Shown: in pieces, positions 1-8,293 of the stretch
Layout: every line of letters begins with the position of its first letter
Position numbering within the stretch: the stretch's first letter is position 1
Assembly (NCBI RefSeq): GCF_002201475.1
Contig: NZ_CP021422.1
Location: 1,550,001 to 1,614,000 of the forward strand
Direction of reading: 5' to 3'
Source: Acutalibacter muris
GTDB taxonomy: Bacteria > Bacillota > Clostridia > Oscillospirales > Acutalibacteraceae
DNA: 64,000 nucleotides
Made by a program: the position numbers and the translations under genes
The notes under the pieces: generated by a model
Seen by the model: the letters and a program-made list of their open reading frames with translations, nothing else
What the model was told of the DNA's origin: nothing
The model's database searches: none

Positions 1-281
1 TAAAGGAACGGAGCAAGGGGATCATTACGGTCCAGGAAGGCTCTCTCTATCCGCTACTTTACCGTATGGTAGATGCTGGCTATATTTCCGGCCGGGATGA
101 AACCGTAGAAACAAAGTTTGGTCGTAGGCGCACCCGGGTGGTATACTATATGGAACCCAAAGGGATTTTGCGGCTGGAACAGTTAGAAAAGGAGTATTAT
201 GAAGTACAGGAGGGAATAGAAAATGTATTCCGATACAGCCAAGAACATAGATCCGAATCTTCCGGATGGACTGGGGGCTGA
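1..281 (+). CDS. PadR family transcriptional regulator (5' end outside window)
   Basis: The gene is open from the first bases in frame 3 and ends at TGA 279-281. The visible part carries the PadR winged-helix signature: a GSLYPLLYRMVDAGYI-like recognition helix and start of the wing, then a basic wing (GRRRTRVVYYM) and a C-terminal helix for dimerisation. PadR proteins are cytoplasmic repressors, usually of the membrane or transport genes beside them. The last 59 bases overlap the next gene, so the two are translationally coupled. PadR plus HAAS-domain protein is a common pairing in Firmicutes. The start codon is not in the window. Confidence 0.85.
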   Translation, partial: KERSKGIITVQEGSLYPLLYRMVDAGYISGRDETVETKFGRRRTRVVYYMEPKGILRLEQLEKEYYEVQEGIENVFRYSQEHRSESSGWTGG

Positions 282-660
282 AGCAAGGCGCTACCTGCAA
301 GCAATCAAGCATGAGTTACATTGCCCAAGAGCTCGCAAGGCCCTTTTTTTGGAGCAGATGCAGGAAAGCGTCGCACAATACTTTTCTGAAAATCCTGCTG
401 CTACCATGAGTGACCTAACAGCAAAATTTGGTACACCTGATGAAATTGCAAAAAGCTTCCTTGAAGAAGCTGATCCGGTAGTATTAGGTAAGTCACTTCG
501 GTATGGCCGGAGGATATTTGGGGCGGTTTTGGCGGTTATAGCGCTATTAGCTGTGGTGTTTTCCATAATATTTTTTGTCGATTATCTGGAAAATGAGGGG
601 TACCGACGAGGCCATTATGTTGAAACAGTCGGTGAAATACCTGCTACAACATTAAATTAA
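223..660 (+). CDS. HAAS-type (DUF1700-like) single-pass membrane protein
   Basis: This 145-residue protein has a soluble N-terminal helical region (about residues 15-85) resembling the HAAS/DUF1700 signalling domain, including the DLTAKFGTPDEIAKSFLEE segment typical of such domains. One transmembrane helix follows at about residues 98-120 (AVLAVIALLAVVFSIIFFV) and then a short charged tail. It overlaps the preceding PadR gene by 59 bp. In this family the pair is thought to sense or regulate an envelope process, but the partner here is unknown. No enzyme motif is visible. Confidence 0.7.
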   Translation: MYSDTAKNIDPNLPDGLGAEARRYLQAIKHELHCPRARKALFLEQMQESVAQYFSENPAATMSDLTAKFGTPDEIAKSFLEEADPVVLGKSLRYGRRIFGAVLAVIALLAVVFSIIFFVDYLENEGYRRGHYVETVGEIPATTLN

Positions 661-685
661 ACTGTAATAGGGGTTGACTAATTCT

Positions 686-1141
686 ATGAAAAAGATTATA
701 TCTCTTGGACTTGTTTTTTTGCTTGCGTTTGTGTGCTTTACGTTTCCCGCTTCTGCTCAAGAAGTAGTGTCTATCAACACATCAACTTCCATTGAGACAT
801 TTACTGATGGAAGTTACTTTATTATTGAAACGGGATCTTATCCAACTTCCGCGAGAGCTTCAACGAAAAACGGTTATAAAACTGCTACTTATTACACTTC
901 GAGTAATGTCGCTGTTTGGGCCGTGACTGTAAATGGATCATTTTCCTATAACGGAACTACTTCAACTGCAACATCGGCCTCATGCTCCATAACTCGGTAT
1001 GATTCCAACACATCTACTATAAGCAAGAACGCTTATACCAGCGGCTCTTCTGCAGTCGGCACTGCAACAGTAAAGTATAAAAGAATTTATACAGATAAAA
1101 CTGTAACCCTAACCTGCGACAGAAACGGAAATCTTTCCTGA
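686..1141 (+). CDS. small secreted protein of unknown function
   Basis: The start chosen is the ATG at 686, behind a TAGGGG-like ribosome site; an in-frame TTG at 674 is less likely. Residues 1-24 form a classic Sec signal peptide: a basic MKK start, a hydrophobic core, and an ASA cleavage motif. The mature part of about 125 residues is very rich in Ser, Thr, Tyr and Asn and looks like an extracellular beta-sheet protein. No known domain was recognised. It lies 25 bp after the HAAS gene and is followed by a strong terminator, so it probably ends the PadR-HAAS operon. Confidence 0.7.
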   Translation: MKKIISLGLVFLLAFVCFTFPASAQEVVSINTSTSIETFTDGSYFIIETGSYPTSARASTKNGYKTATYYTSSNVAVWAVTVNGSFSYNGTTSTATSASCSITRYDSNTSTISKNAYTSGSSAVGTATVKYKRIYTDKTVTLTCDRNGNLS

Positions 1142-1205
1142 CTGCATATATGCTCATAGGATAGGACCGGCATATAGTGGAGCACCCGCCAACCGCATAT
1201 TTTAC

Positions 1206-1236
1206 AAAAGAGCCGTGAGGTATTCACGGCTCTTTT
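1206..1236 (+). terminator. intrinsic terminator after the secreted-protein gene
   Basis: A 13-bp stem (arms 1206-1218 and 1224-1236, reading AAAAGAGCCGTGA and its complement) closes a five-base loop and ends in a T run. It works for the plus-strand operon and would also fit minus-strand transcripts. Confidence 0.85.
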
Positions 1237-1240
1237 CCCA

Positions 1241-1384
1241 TTATTCGCCTACACTGTACTTCTCTGAGAATAAGAACAGGTCACTAGCCGGGTCTAGCAC
1301 TTTTGAAAGTTTCCGTGAAGTCTGGACAGTATAGTTTCCCTGTTTCAAATAGCTGTAGGTGGAAATGCTTATGTCCTGAAGCCT
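1241..1384 (-). pseudogene. remnant of an XRE-type helix-turn-helix regulator
   Basis: On the minus strand, 47 codons from 1384 to TAA 1241-1243 read as the second half of a Cro/CI-type HTH domain (ISISTYSYLKQGNYTVQTSR, then KLSKVLD) with a short tail. There is no start codon: the frame is closed by TAA at 1385-1387, just beyond the end of the wall-hydrolase gene. The beginning of the domain is missing, so this is a broken gene left at the edge of the conjugative element. Confidence 0.6.
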
Positions 1385-1391
1385 TTACGCA

Positions 1392-3338
1392 TCAATCTCT
1401 ATACTGCGGCCAGGCCATTTCCGCATAATTCATGCCGTTCTCGCCCGCGCTGCCATGATAGTACAGAGCCAGATGCAGGTGAGGCCCGGTAGAATTGCCC
1501 GTACTGCCTATATACCCCACAAGCTGGCCCTGCCGTACCGGCGTGCCCGGCACTACCGCCAGCCGTGACAAATGGGCATAAACGGACTGCCAGCCGTCCG
1601 TGTGATCCACCACCACGCAGTTGCCAAAGGACCACATATTGTCTACGCCATGGGCAGGCGTCCATCCGTCCTGTATGTACCGTACAGTACCGGGAGCGCA
1701 GGCATAGACCGGCTCTCCGTAGCAGTTTGCAAAAGAAATATCTATCCCGTTGTGGCCGGGGTATGTGTCCCAGGTATGGCCGGGAAAGGGAAAAGCGAAA
1801 CGCCCCTCTGCAATGGCGCTGGCTCCGTCCAGCGGGTTTGCGGCCAGGGGGTAATAGCGGAGAACATGTTCCACATAGTCCATGTCACCGTACCCACTCC
1901 ACCCATGGGCCGCCGCCTGCTGGATGGAGAACTCCCGGGCGTTTTCTTTGGAGTAACCGCCCCGGGCCAGCGCCCAGCTTATGTAGCCGTTGCCGAAATT
2001 GTAGCCCTGCAAGGCCAGGCTGATGTGCGGGATATCGCCGGGGCCGGTGGCCCCCGCAAGCCGCAGGTTGTCTGCGATTATGCTTGTCCCGAAGTCAATG
2101 GATTTTTCCGGGTCAACCGGCGTGCCCACCGGCAGGCCCATACCCTCGGCACACTGCATAACATCACCGCCCACCAGCTCCACGCTGCCGCCGGATTCCT
2201 GCATCATCACAGCTTTTATCAAATCCACATATTCCGGGATTCCGTGCTGTGTGGCATAAATGCGGATAATAGGGTCGAAGGCTTCCACCTCCGCGCTGAC
2301 CGGGGTATAGCTGCCACTGCCCGGAGAGCTCCCGAACGCAGACAGAGCACCGCCCAGGAGGATAACTGCCAGCAGGACGAAAAATCCAGCGCCGCCAATC
2401 AGCCCAATGACAGCACTCATCAGAGAGCGAGCTACCTTAACAGTGACAGCGGCAGCTTTCTTTGTGACAGTTCCCGCAGCCTTTACGGCGCAGCTTGTTT
2501 GCTTTACTAACTGTTTTTGGCTGTGGAGTTTCATCCTGCGGGCGGCACGTTCCATCAGGGCCTTGCCAGCGGACATGCGGGGGCTCGTGAATCTGCCTGT
2601 CCTGATAGAATTTGCGGATTTAGTGGGAAAGTGCGGTTTGCTGGCGCCTGCCCTGCCTGTTTTGATGGGTTCTGCCATAGCCTTAACGGATTCCTCCGGG
2701 CGGCGGGATTTAATGGCGGAAGGGCCGCGCACAGGCTTCTCCTTGGGAGAGATATTCTCAGAAAAGCGCTCTCTGACCGCCGAACGGCCAGCCTCCCCCT
2801 TGGTCGGCTGGCTGGATTGATAGATTGATGGATGGGTTTGCGTGCCGCTGCTTTTTGTGGATAAAGACGGGAACGATACTTTCCCTTTCAAAGCAGTTTC
2901 ACCAGAAGGAGCAGGCCGCGCGGAAATGGAATAAGGGATTTCAAGTATCTGGTCGGAAGTCGCAGGCTCAATCCCTGTATGTATCTGTACCCTGTCATTC
3001 ATAGGCGGCGTAAGAATCTCTTGCTGTGCCCCGGCTTCGGCAATTCCCTGTTCCCGGCGAACCGAATCCGCCGCCTGTGCTTTTTTCTCAGCGGCTTGCG
3101 CCCTGCGTTCCTTAATAAAATTCTGCCGCTTCTGGATAGCGATTTTCGCCTTTTGCGTGCCAGCTTTCACGGAACCGATAAATTTATCAACACCATATTC
3201 AACCGCCTGCCCAGTGCGGTCAACGGCATGGTTACTGTTCAGGGTTTCTCGCTGGTCTATATTTTCACCTTTCACAGCTTCGCCGATTTTCCTTGTGAAT
3301 GTATCCCGGCCCAGTTTCAAAGCGCGTTTTTTTGGCAA
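1392..3338 (-). CDS. conjugative-element cell wall hydrolase: lysozyme-like plus M23 peptidase (CD1108-like)
   Basis: This 648-residue membrane-anchored hydrolase opens peptidoglycan for the conjugation channel. Residues 1-300 are a charged, Lys/Arg-rich cytoplasmic region; a transmembrane helix lies at about 308-330. A lysozyme-like transglycosylase domain follows (catalytic Glu in VMMQESGG, YNFGNGY motif), and a C-terminal M23 endopeptidase domain has the GHNGID and HLHL zinc ligands. The architecture matches the CD1108 family of Tn1549/CTn-type elements, which usually follows VirB4. The start is TTG at 3338 with only a weak AAAGG ribosome site, so the exact start is uncertain. A copy of the element's palindrome lies about 105 bp upstream. 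Confidence 0.85.
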   Translation of the reverse strand: MPKKRALKLGRDTFTRKIGEAVKGENIDQRETLNSNHAVDRTGQAVEYGVDKFIGSVKAGTQKAKIAIQKRQNFIKERRAQAAEKKAQAADSVRREQGIAEAGAQQEILTPPMNDRVQIHTGIEPATSDQILEIPYSISARPAPSGETALKGKVSFPSLSTKSSGTQTHPSIYQSSQPTKGEAGRSAVRERFSENISPKEKPVRGPSAIKSRRPEESVKAMAEPIKTGRAGASKPHFPTKSANSIRTGRFTSPRMSAGKALMERAARRMKLHSQKQLVKQTSCAVKAAGTVTKKAAAVTVKVARSLMSAVIGLIGGAGFFVLLAVILLGGALSAFGSSPGSGSYTPVSAEVEAFDPIIRIYATQHGIPEYVDLIKAVMMQESGGSVELVGGDVMQCAEGMGLPVGTPVDPEKSIDFGTSIIADNLRLAGATGPGDIPHISLALQGYNFGNGYISWALARGGYSKENAREFSIQQAAAHGWSGYGDMDYVEHVLRYYPLAANPLDGASAIAEGRFAFPFPGHTWDTYPGHNGIDISFANCYGEPVYACAPGTVRYIQDGWTPAHGVDNMWSFGNCVVVDHTDGWQSVYAHLSRLAVVPGTPVRQGQLVGYIGSTGNSTGPHLHLALYYHGSAGENGMNYAEMAWPQYRD

Positions 3339-3443
3339 AATATTATCTGCCTTTCTGGGCTGGATTTTGGGTTTCCCTTTTATAGCGGAAACCGCGCTTT
3401 TTTCTCTTATTACCCGAATAAAAACACCTCCAAAATACAGAAA

Positions 3444-3472
3444 GAAATGCGTCCCAAGTTGGGACGCATTTC
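3444..3472. repeat. 29-bp perfect palindrome, copy 1 of the element's GTCCCAANTTGGGAC family
   Basis: Arms of 14 bp (GAAATGCGTCCCAA and its complement) surround a single central G at 3458. It lies between the methyltransferase stop and the hydrolase start. With a one-base centre it is better suited to a dimeric protein than to an RNA hairpin, although a five-base loop form is possible. No T run follows it on either strand. Confidence 0.85.
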
Positions 3473-3477
3473 CAGCC

Positions 3478-4533
3478 TTAGTCTATAGTTTCTCGTATGC
3501 CCGCCATGATGTAACAGGCGCAGGGCAGGGCAATGGAGTTGCCCAAAGCCCTCTGTCTTTGCGTGGGGCTTATTCTTTCACCGGTTACACCGAACTCTGT
3601 CCAGCCGTCCGGCAGGCCCATAAGCCGTTCGGTCTCCCTCTCGGTCAGACAGCGGATACAGCCGCCTGCCTGGTCGTCCTCGTACCAAAAGGCAAAGGGC
3701 GCGGCCCTGCTGGACAGGATGGTGGTGTATGGGTCTCCTTCCCGCCCAAAGCTGCCAATAAACTGCGCGTGATTCTGCTTGACTGCCGCGGCCCTCATCC
3801 TGTACATCTGAAAGGGCCGGACCTGGGGTATACGCCCCCCTGTTTCAATAAAAGGGCCTCTATTTCCCTGGGCGGCGGGATTCCCACCTTTGCCGCCAGC
3901 GACAGTAATGTGCTGCACTGTCCGGGGCTTAAACAGTATTTCGGCAGCACGCCGCCCTCTAAAATCCGCCACCAGGAAAATCCTCTGCCTTCGGGCCAGC
4001 CGGGGGCTTGCCCAATATTGGGCGTCCATGAGCCGCCAGGCAAGGTCAATCCCGGCCCCTCTAACCATTCCGGCGTTGGCCCAGCGTCCAGAAGCAGGCA
4101 TTGGAACCGCGCGCCCTGTGAAAGCTGCAAGCACGGCTCCATAATCAGCCCGGTTTCCTGATACAAGACTTCCCATAACGTTTTCCCAAACAGCGATTGT
4201 TGGAAATATATTTCCAGTAGCATCCCTCATTTCCTTTATGATTCGTATAGCTTGAAAAAACAGGCTTGATTTCACCCCGCCCAGACCTTGGCGGTCCCCG
4301 ATTCGTGAAAGATTTTGGCAGGGTGAGCCAAAAGTAATAATATCAACAGGGGGAACCTTCCCACCGTTGAGCCGGGTAATATCCCCCAAGTGAAGCATAC
4401 CGGGGAAATGGCGCTTTGTGACGGAGACCGGCGCTTTCATGATCTCGCTGGCCCAGACAGGCTCAATGCCGTTAAGCCTTGCCGCCAGTGGGAATACGCT
4501 GATGCCATCAAAGAGACTGCCCAAGGTCAGCAC
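3478..4533 (-). CDS. C5 cytosine-specific DNA methyltransferase
   Basis: This 351-residue enzyme methylates cytosine at C5 in DNA. Motif I is at the N-terminus (LGSLFDGISVFPLAA). Motif IV with the catalytic Cys is FGSPCQNLS, followed by the motif VI ENV (AVWENVMGS) and a C-terminal GNSIALP-like motif X (RALGNSIALPCA). No restriction endonuclease gene is adjacent, so it probably acts as an orphan, for example to protect the element during transfer. The start is GTG at 4533, overlapping the VirB4 stop by one base (TAGTG), which implies translational coupling. It sits between VirB4 and the wall hydrolase, a position where such elements often carry a methylase. Confidence 0.9.
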   Translation of the reverse strand: MLTLGSLFDGISVFPLAARLNGIEPVWASEIMKAPVSVTKRHFPGMLHLGDITRLNGGKVPPVDIITFGSPCQNLSRIGDRQGLGGVKSSLFFQAIRIIKEMRDATGNIFPTIAVWENVMGSLVSGNRADYGAVLAAFTGRAVPMPASGRWANAGMVRGAGIDLAWRLMDAQYWASPRLARRQRIFLVADFRGRRAAEILFKPRTVQHITVAGGKGGNPAAQGNRGPFIETGGRIPQVRPFQMYRMRAAAVKQNHAQFIGSFGREGDPYTTILSSRAAPFAFWYEDDQAGGCIRCLTERETERLMGLPDGWTEFGVTGERISPTQRQRALGNSIALPCACYIMAGIRETID

Positions 4534-6545
4534 TAGGATTCCCCCGGCGTCGTGGACATGAGCCTGTACAGTTCCGTGTCCCTGGGGATGGTATTGACAA
4601 AGGGCACCAGCGCGCCGCCCATGCGGAGTAGGCCATGCCCGGCCTCGGCATTTTCGATGTAACCCATCTGCGTGTCGGACAGATGAAGAAGCTGGGCAAG
4701 CTCAACCCGGTCGGTAGCCGCCTGATTGAACAACAGCAGAAATTCAGAGTTTGCAAACATGAGCCGGGCTGTTTCCGAACGCAGACATTCCTCCACGTTC
4801 TGGGTCGCGGCTGTCAGCGGCGCTCCGTATTTGCGCCAGCGTTTCCACGCCCGGTAGAGGACTTCCGCCGAATAGTGGTACTTGAAATACAGATAGATTT
4901 CATCAATGAAAACCCAGGTGTATTTCCCTTTCTTGCGGTTGGCGGCAACCCGGTTTTGTATGGCCTCCAGCGTAACCACCAGCGCTGTGGGCCGCAGGCT
5001 TTCTCCCATTTCATAGAGGTCGATAGCCACCAGCCGGTTGTCCATGTTCACATTTGTTTCGTGGGCAAACACATTGAGACTGCCCTCGGTGATGAGCTCG
5101 GCGGCAAGGGCAATTTCCCGGGCCTCCGGCTCGGTCTGTTTCAGCACTTCGGCACGCCAATCCGTGAGTAAAGGGGCAGGAAGCTTGCCCTTGGATTTCA
5201 AAAAGGGCCTGTACACATTAGCGGTACAGCGGTCTATGATAGACTTGTGGCTGCCTGTGATCCTCCCGGAACCCATCTGCTGCTCCAGAATACTGGTGAT
5301 AACCTCGGATTTCAGGGCTACGGGGTTTTCGTCCTCGCCGTAACCCTCGGCCATGTCCAGAGGGGAAATGTGGTGGGGGCTGTGGGGCGATATTTCCACC
5401 ACTTCGCCGCCCAGGGCACGGACCAGCGGGCCGTATTCGCGCTCGGCGTCGATGATAATGATATCGTCATTCGTACCCAGCGCGACATTTGTTATTGTTG
5501 ACTTCATAGCCATGGATTTGCCCGAACCGGACACGCCCAGATAAAAACCGTGTGGGGATATGAGCCGTTTGCGGTCACAGATAAGCAGGTTTTTTGACAC
5601 GGCATTTACCCCATAGTACATTCCGCCTGGGTCCTGTATCTCCTGTGCCCGGAAGGGCATAAGCACAGCGGCGCTTTCCGTGGTCAGGGTCCGGAGTGCC
5701 TTTACCCGGCGCAGGCCATAGGGCAGCACTGTATTCAATCCATCCTCCTGCTGATACCGCAAAATGGAAAACTGGCAGAGGTGCTCCCGGCCTATGGCAA
5801 GCAGCGTTTCCGTGTCCGCGTCAAGCTGCTCCAGAGAGTCGGCAACGTGGGCCAATGTCACTACCGCGAACATCATCCGCTGGTCGCGCACGGTAAGGTC
5901 GTCGAGAAATTCCTTCGTTTCTGCCCGAAGCTGCTCCAGTTCATAGGGCACGGACGCGGTAAAATTGTTCTTGGAGTTCTGCCGCTGCTGCCAGCGGGTA
6001 ATGTCCGATTCCACGCCCAAAATGCGCTGCTGGATTTCTTTCACCGCTTCGTCAGTGGGAACCGGCAGGATGTCAATGGCAATCACCAGATTCCGGGCGA
6101 AGTCCGACAGGTCGGCAATCATTTCATCTTTGATGTAACTGGCGTACTCCTTCAGAAAGAGCACCCGGCCAAACTTGCCGCCCATCTCAAAATGGCCCGC
6201 CTTGAATTGCAGACCGTCCGGGCAGATAAGGTCTTTGTAGTCCAGCCCATGGCGGATGGCGGCAGCCTGGTCGAAGGTGAAATATTGCTCCTCTCCCGGA
6301 CGGAAAAAGTCGTGGAGAAGGCGCAGACGCTCATAGTTAGAAATGGCTCTTGCGCCAGAATCCAGCCGCCCAAAATTCTTGCTCAGGTTCCCGTCTACCC
6401 GGCGGAAATAAGCGCGGGTATCTTCGATTTTCCGCTGGGCGATAGACAGGGTGATATACTTCTCCTGCACAAGATCGTTGCTTTCGGCGGCCTTGCCAAT
6501 AAGAATATCGTTGTACTCCTGTCTGCCTGACGCTGGGCCTTCCAT
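4533..6545 (-). CDS. VirB4-like conjugation ATPase (CD1110-like), N-terminally truncated
   Basis: This type IV secretion ATPase drives DNA and pilin transfer at the inner face of the membrane. The open frame encodes 670 residues. Walker A is GVSGSGKS at about residue 336 and Walker B is WVFIDEI near 541. The TAATQN motif and conserved C-terminal block (LVPFVNTIPRDTELYRLM) are intact. The N-terminal channel-docking region that normally precedes EYNDILIGKAAESN is absent: upstream of it the sequence continues, in another frame, as the start of an unrelated protein (6518-6595). The ATG at 6545 lies inside that foreign piece and has no good ribosome site. The ATPase fold may be intact, but full function is doubtful. 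Confidence 0.85.
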   Translation of the reverse strand: MEGPASGRQEYNDILIGKAAESNDLVQEKYITLSIAQRKIEDTRAYFRRVDGNLSKNFGRLDSGARAISNYERLRLLHDFFRPGEEQYFTFDQAAAIRHGLDYKDLICPDGLQFKAGHFEMGGKFGRVLFLKEYASYIKDEMIADLSDFARNLVIAIDILPVPTDEAVKEIQQRILGVESDITRWQQRQNSKNNFTASVPYELEQLRAETKEFLDDLTVRDQRMMFAVVTLAHVADSLEQLDADTETLLAIGREHLCQFSILRYQQEDGLNTVLPYGLRRVKALRTLTTESAAVLMPFRAQEIQDPGGMYYGVNAVSKNLLICDRKRLISPHGFYLGVSGSGKSMAMKSTITNVALGTNDDIIIIDAEREYGPLVRALGGEVVEISPHSPHHISPLDMAEGYGEDENPVALKSEVITSILEQQMGSGRITGSHKSIIDRCTANVYRPFLKSKGKLPAPLLTDWRAEVLKQTEPEAREIALAAELITEGSLNVFAHETNVNMDNRLVAIDLYEMGESLRPTALVVTLEAIQNRVAANRKKGKYTWVFIDEIYLYFKYHYSAEVLYRAWKRWRKYGAPLTAATQNVEECLRSETARLMFANSEFLLLFNQAATDRVELAQLLHLSDTQMGYIENAEAGHGLLRMGGALVPFVNTIPRDTELYRLMSTTPGES

Positions 6546-6595
6546 TCCTGGTCGTTCTGTGTCTTGCGCGATACGATATCTGCTAAATTTGCCAT
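6518..6595 (-). pseudogene. N-terminal fragment of an ArdC/DUF-like element protein, joined out of frame to VirB4
   Basis: An ATG at 6595 has a good AAAGGAG ribosome site eight bases upstream and starts a frame reading MANLADIVSRKTQNDQEWKA. From memory this resembles the beginning of antirestriction (ArdC-like) proteins of Clostridia elements; the match is not checked. After about 26 codons the sequence becomes the coding sequence of VirB4, but in a different frame. The foreign frame continues meaninglessly to 6395. The join is best explained by a deletion that removed the rest of this gene and the beginning of virB4. Confidence 0.6.
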
Positions 6596-6608
6596 TAGAA
6601 ACACTCCT

Positions 6609-8090
6609 TTATCTTATATGTTCTTTTACTTTGACAGGCCCGGACCTCATGCTGTCGCTGGCGGCGCGCAGGGCTTCCAGGCGGTTTTTCACAGACGGTT
6701 TATCCGTCGATTTCTCCGTCGTCTGTTTCAAGCCATTCCCGCGCCCGGGCAAGGATCGTTCTTGTGGAACGCGGGGGATGGCTTTTTTTGCGGCAGGCTC
6801 CTCCTTAACCTCTTTTGCCGGGATGGGATAGCCCATAGCCTGAAAAACCGCGTTGAGCTTGGCGGCATTGGCCTCGTTGGATACCACGTTCAACATGGGG
6901 CTGCTGTCGCCTTTCTTTCGCGGGATAAAATACAGCAGGCCGAAGGAACGGGCCAGCTTTTGAAGCCTGTCTCCATACACCTGTGTAACGCGGATGCCCT
7001 TGGGCGGTTCAACCGCAGTAGCTTTCCCCGGGCCAGCGGCAGGGGCCTCTGCCTTTTTATCACCAGCGGCAGGGGCGGCCTTGGTATCAGCGAGCTTCGC
7101 CGGGTTCTCGGGCTTTTTATCGCTGGCGGCAGGGTCGGCCTTACTATCGGCGGGTTTCGCCAGGTCCTCTGGCTTTTTATCACCAGCGGCAGGGGCGGCC
7201 TTAGTATCAGCGGGCTTCGCGGGAACCTCTGGCTTTTTATCACCAGCGGTAGGCGCGGCCTTGGTATCAGCGGGCTTTGCCGGGTTCTCTGGCTTTTTAT
7301 CACCAGCGGTAGGCGCGGCCTTGGTATCAGCGGGCCTTGCCGGGTTCTCGGGCTTTTTATCACCAGCGGTAGGGGCGGTCTTGGTATCAGCAGGCTTTGC
7401 CGGGACCTCGGGCTTTTTGTCACCAGCGGCAGGTGCGGCCTTGGTATCAGCGGGCTTTGCCGGGACCTCGGGCTTTTTATCACCAGTGGTAGGCGCGGCC
7501 TTGGTATCAGCGGGCTTTGCCGGGGTCTCGGGCTTTTTATCACCAGTGGTAGGCGCGGCCTTGGTATCAGCGGGCCTTGCCGGGACCTCGGGCTTTTTGT
7601 CACCAGCGGCAGGGGTGGTCTTGGTATCAGCGGGCTTTGCCGGGCCCTCGGGCTTTTTGTCACCAGCGGCAGGGGTGGTCTTGGTATCAGCGGGCTTTGC
7701 CGGGCCCTCTGCCTTTTTATCACCAGTGGCAGGGGTGCCCTTGGTATCACCGGGCTTTGCGGGAACCTCGGGCTTCTTATCACCAGTGGCAGGGGCGGCC
7801 TTAGTATCAGCGGGCTTTACCGGGGCTTCCGGCTTTTTATCACCAGCGGCAGGCGCGGCCTTGGTATCAGCGGGCCTTGCCGGGTTCTCGGGCTTTTTAT
7901 CACCATCGGCAGCGGCGGCCTTAGTATCGGCGGGTTTCGCCGGGGTTTCCGGCTTCTTATCACCAGCGGCAGGCGTGGCCTTGGTATCAGCGGGCCTTGC
8001 CGGGGTCTCGGGCTTTTTGTCATTGGTGGCAGACACGGTTCTGGTATCAGTGGATTTTGTAGTATTTTCTATCTTTCTATTTTCGGGCAT
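6609..8090 (-). CDS. Pro/Ala/Lys-rich tandem-repeat protein with a DUF3801/PcfB-like C-terminus
   Basis: The start chosen is ATG 8090, with AGGAGG at 8097-8102. An upstream ATG at 8117 lies inside a palindrome and has no ribosome site. The protein (493 residues) begins with a short Lys-rich segment, then about sixteen copies of a 20-residue unit (KPADTKAAPAAGDKKPEVPA type) that should be disordered. A folded C-terminal part of about 150 residues follows (YGDRLQKLARSFGLLYFIPR, and KPSVKNRLEALRAA). That tail resembles, with low certainty, the DUF3801/PcfB proteins that accompany the coupling protein in conjugation operons. No signal peptide is present, so it is cytoplasmic. It precedes the truncated virB4 in the same direction. 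Confidence 0.65.
   Translation of the reverse strand: MPENRKIENTTKSTDTRTVSATNDKKPETPARPADTKATPAAGDKKPETPAKPADTKAAAADGDKKPENPARPADTKAAPAAGDKKPEAPVKPADTKAAPATGDKKPEVPAKPGDTKGTPATGDKKAEGPAKPADTKTTPAAGDKKPEGPAKPADTKTTPAAGDKKPEVPARPADTKAAPTTGDKKPETPAKPADTKAAPTTGDKKPEVPAKPADTKAAPAAGDKKPEVPAKPADTKTAPTAGDKKPENPARPADTKAAPTAGDKKPENPAKPADTKAAPTAGDKKPEVPAKPADTKAAPAAGDKKPEDLAKPADSKADPAASDKKPENPAKLADTKAAPAAGDKKAEAPAAGPGKATAVEPPKGIRVTQVYGDRLQKLARSFGLLYFIPRKKGDSSPMLNVVSNEANAAKLNAVFQAMGYPIPAKEVKEEPAAKKAIPRVPQERSLPGRGNGLKQTTEKSTDKPSVKNRLEALRAASDSMRSGPVKVKEHIR
7051..8040. repeat. about sixteen tandem 60-bp repeats inside the repeat-protein gene
   Basis: Units of exactly 60 bp follow each other with 80-95% visible identity. 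Each contains, on the plus strand, a core like TTGGTATCAGCGGGCTTTGC and CGGGCTTTTTATCACCAGC. The period is a multiple of three, so gains or losses keep the frame. The array also keeps long frames open on the opposite strand. Confidence 0.9.
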
Positions 8091-8105
8091 TAAATTCCTC
8101 CTTTT

Positions 8106-8130
8106 AATGCGTCCCAATTTGGGACAGATT
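8106..8130. repeat. palindrome copy 2 (core 8111-8125)
   Basis: The 15-bp core GTCCCAATTTGGGAC is perfect around a central T. The flanks AATGC and AGATT are only partly symmetrical. It lies immediately upstream of the AGGAGG site of the repeat-protein gene, 21 bp from its start codon. Confidence 0.8.
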
Positions 8131-8151
8131 ATGATATCAGGAAACAGGGCC

Positions 8152-8172
8152 GGAAATGCGTCCCAGCTTGGG
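8152..8172. repeat. palindrome copy 3, left part, split by the IS; contains 11-bp target duplication
   Basis: The sequence GGAAATGCGTCCCAGCTTGG plus a final G runs up to the insertion sequence. Bases 8162-8172 (CCCAGCTTGGG) are repeated directly at 9638-9648 on the other side. Removing the IS and one repeat restores a palindrome flanked by GGAAATG and CATTTCC. Confidence 0.85.
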
Positions 8173-8254
8173 CAATGCCATTAAGTTAAGCATTTTGTAA
8201 AAAGATAAAGAAATCGGCAAAAAGCCCTTGACAAAATAAGAAAAATATGCGGCG

Positions 8255-8287
8255 AAGCCCCTTGAAAAATAAAAACTTCAAGGGGCT
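8255..8287 (+). promoter_or_regulatory. hairpin that hides the transposase ribosome site
   Basis: A 12-bp stem (AAGCCCCTTGAA at 8255-8266 pairing with 8276-8287) includes the AGGGG that serves as ribosome site for the ATG at 8294. Transcripts entering from outside the IS would fold and block translation, a known self-restraint device in IS4/IS10-type elements. Here it is inferred from the sequence. Confidence 0.6.
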
Positions 8288-8293
8288 TATAAA

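Noticed and set aside
3444..3472. Palindrome as an intrinsic terminator.
   Set aside because: No T run follows on either strand and the centre is one base; other copies lie upstream of genes.
7051..8040. Possible CRISPR array because of regular repeats.
   Set aside because: The units are 60 bp with no alternating unique spacers, and they are part of a protein-coding frame.
6564..8184. Long plus-strand open frames (about 509 and 396 codons) across the tandem repeats.
   Set aside because: They are complements of the 60-bp repeat array. They have no ribosome site, and the minus-strand frame has a perfect AGGAGG and a plausible folded tail.
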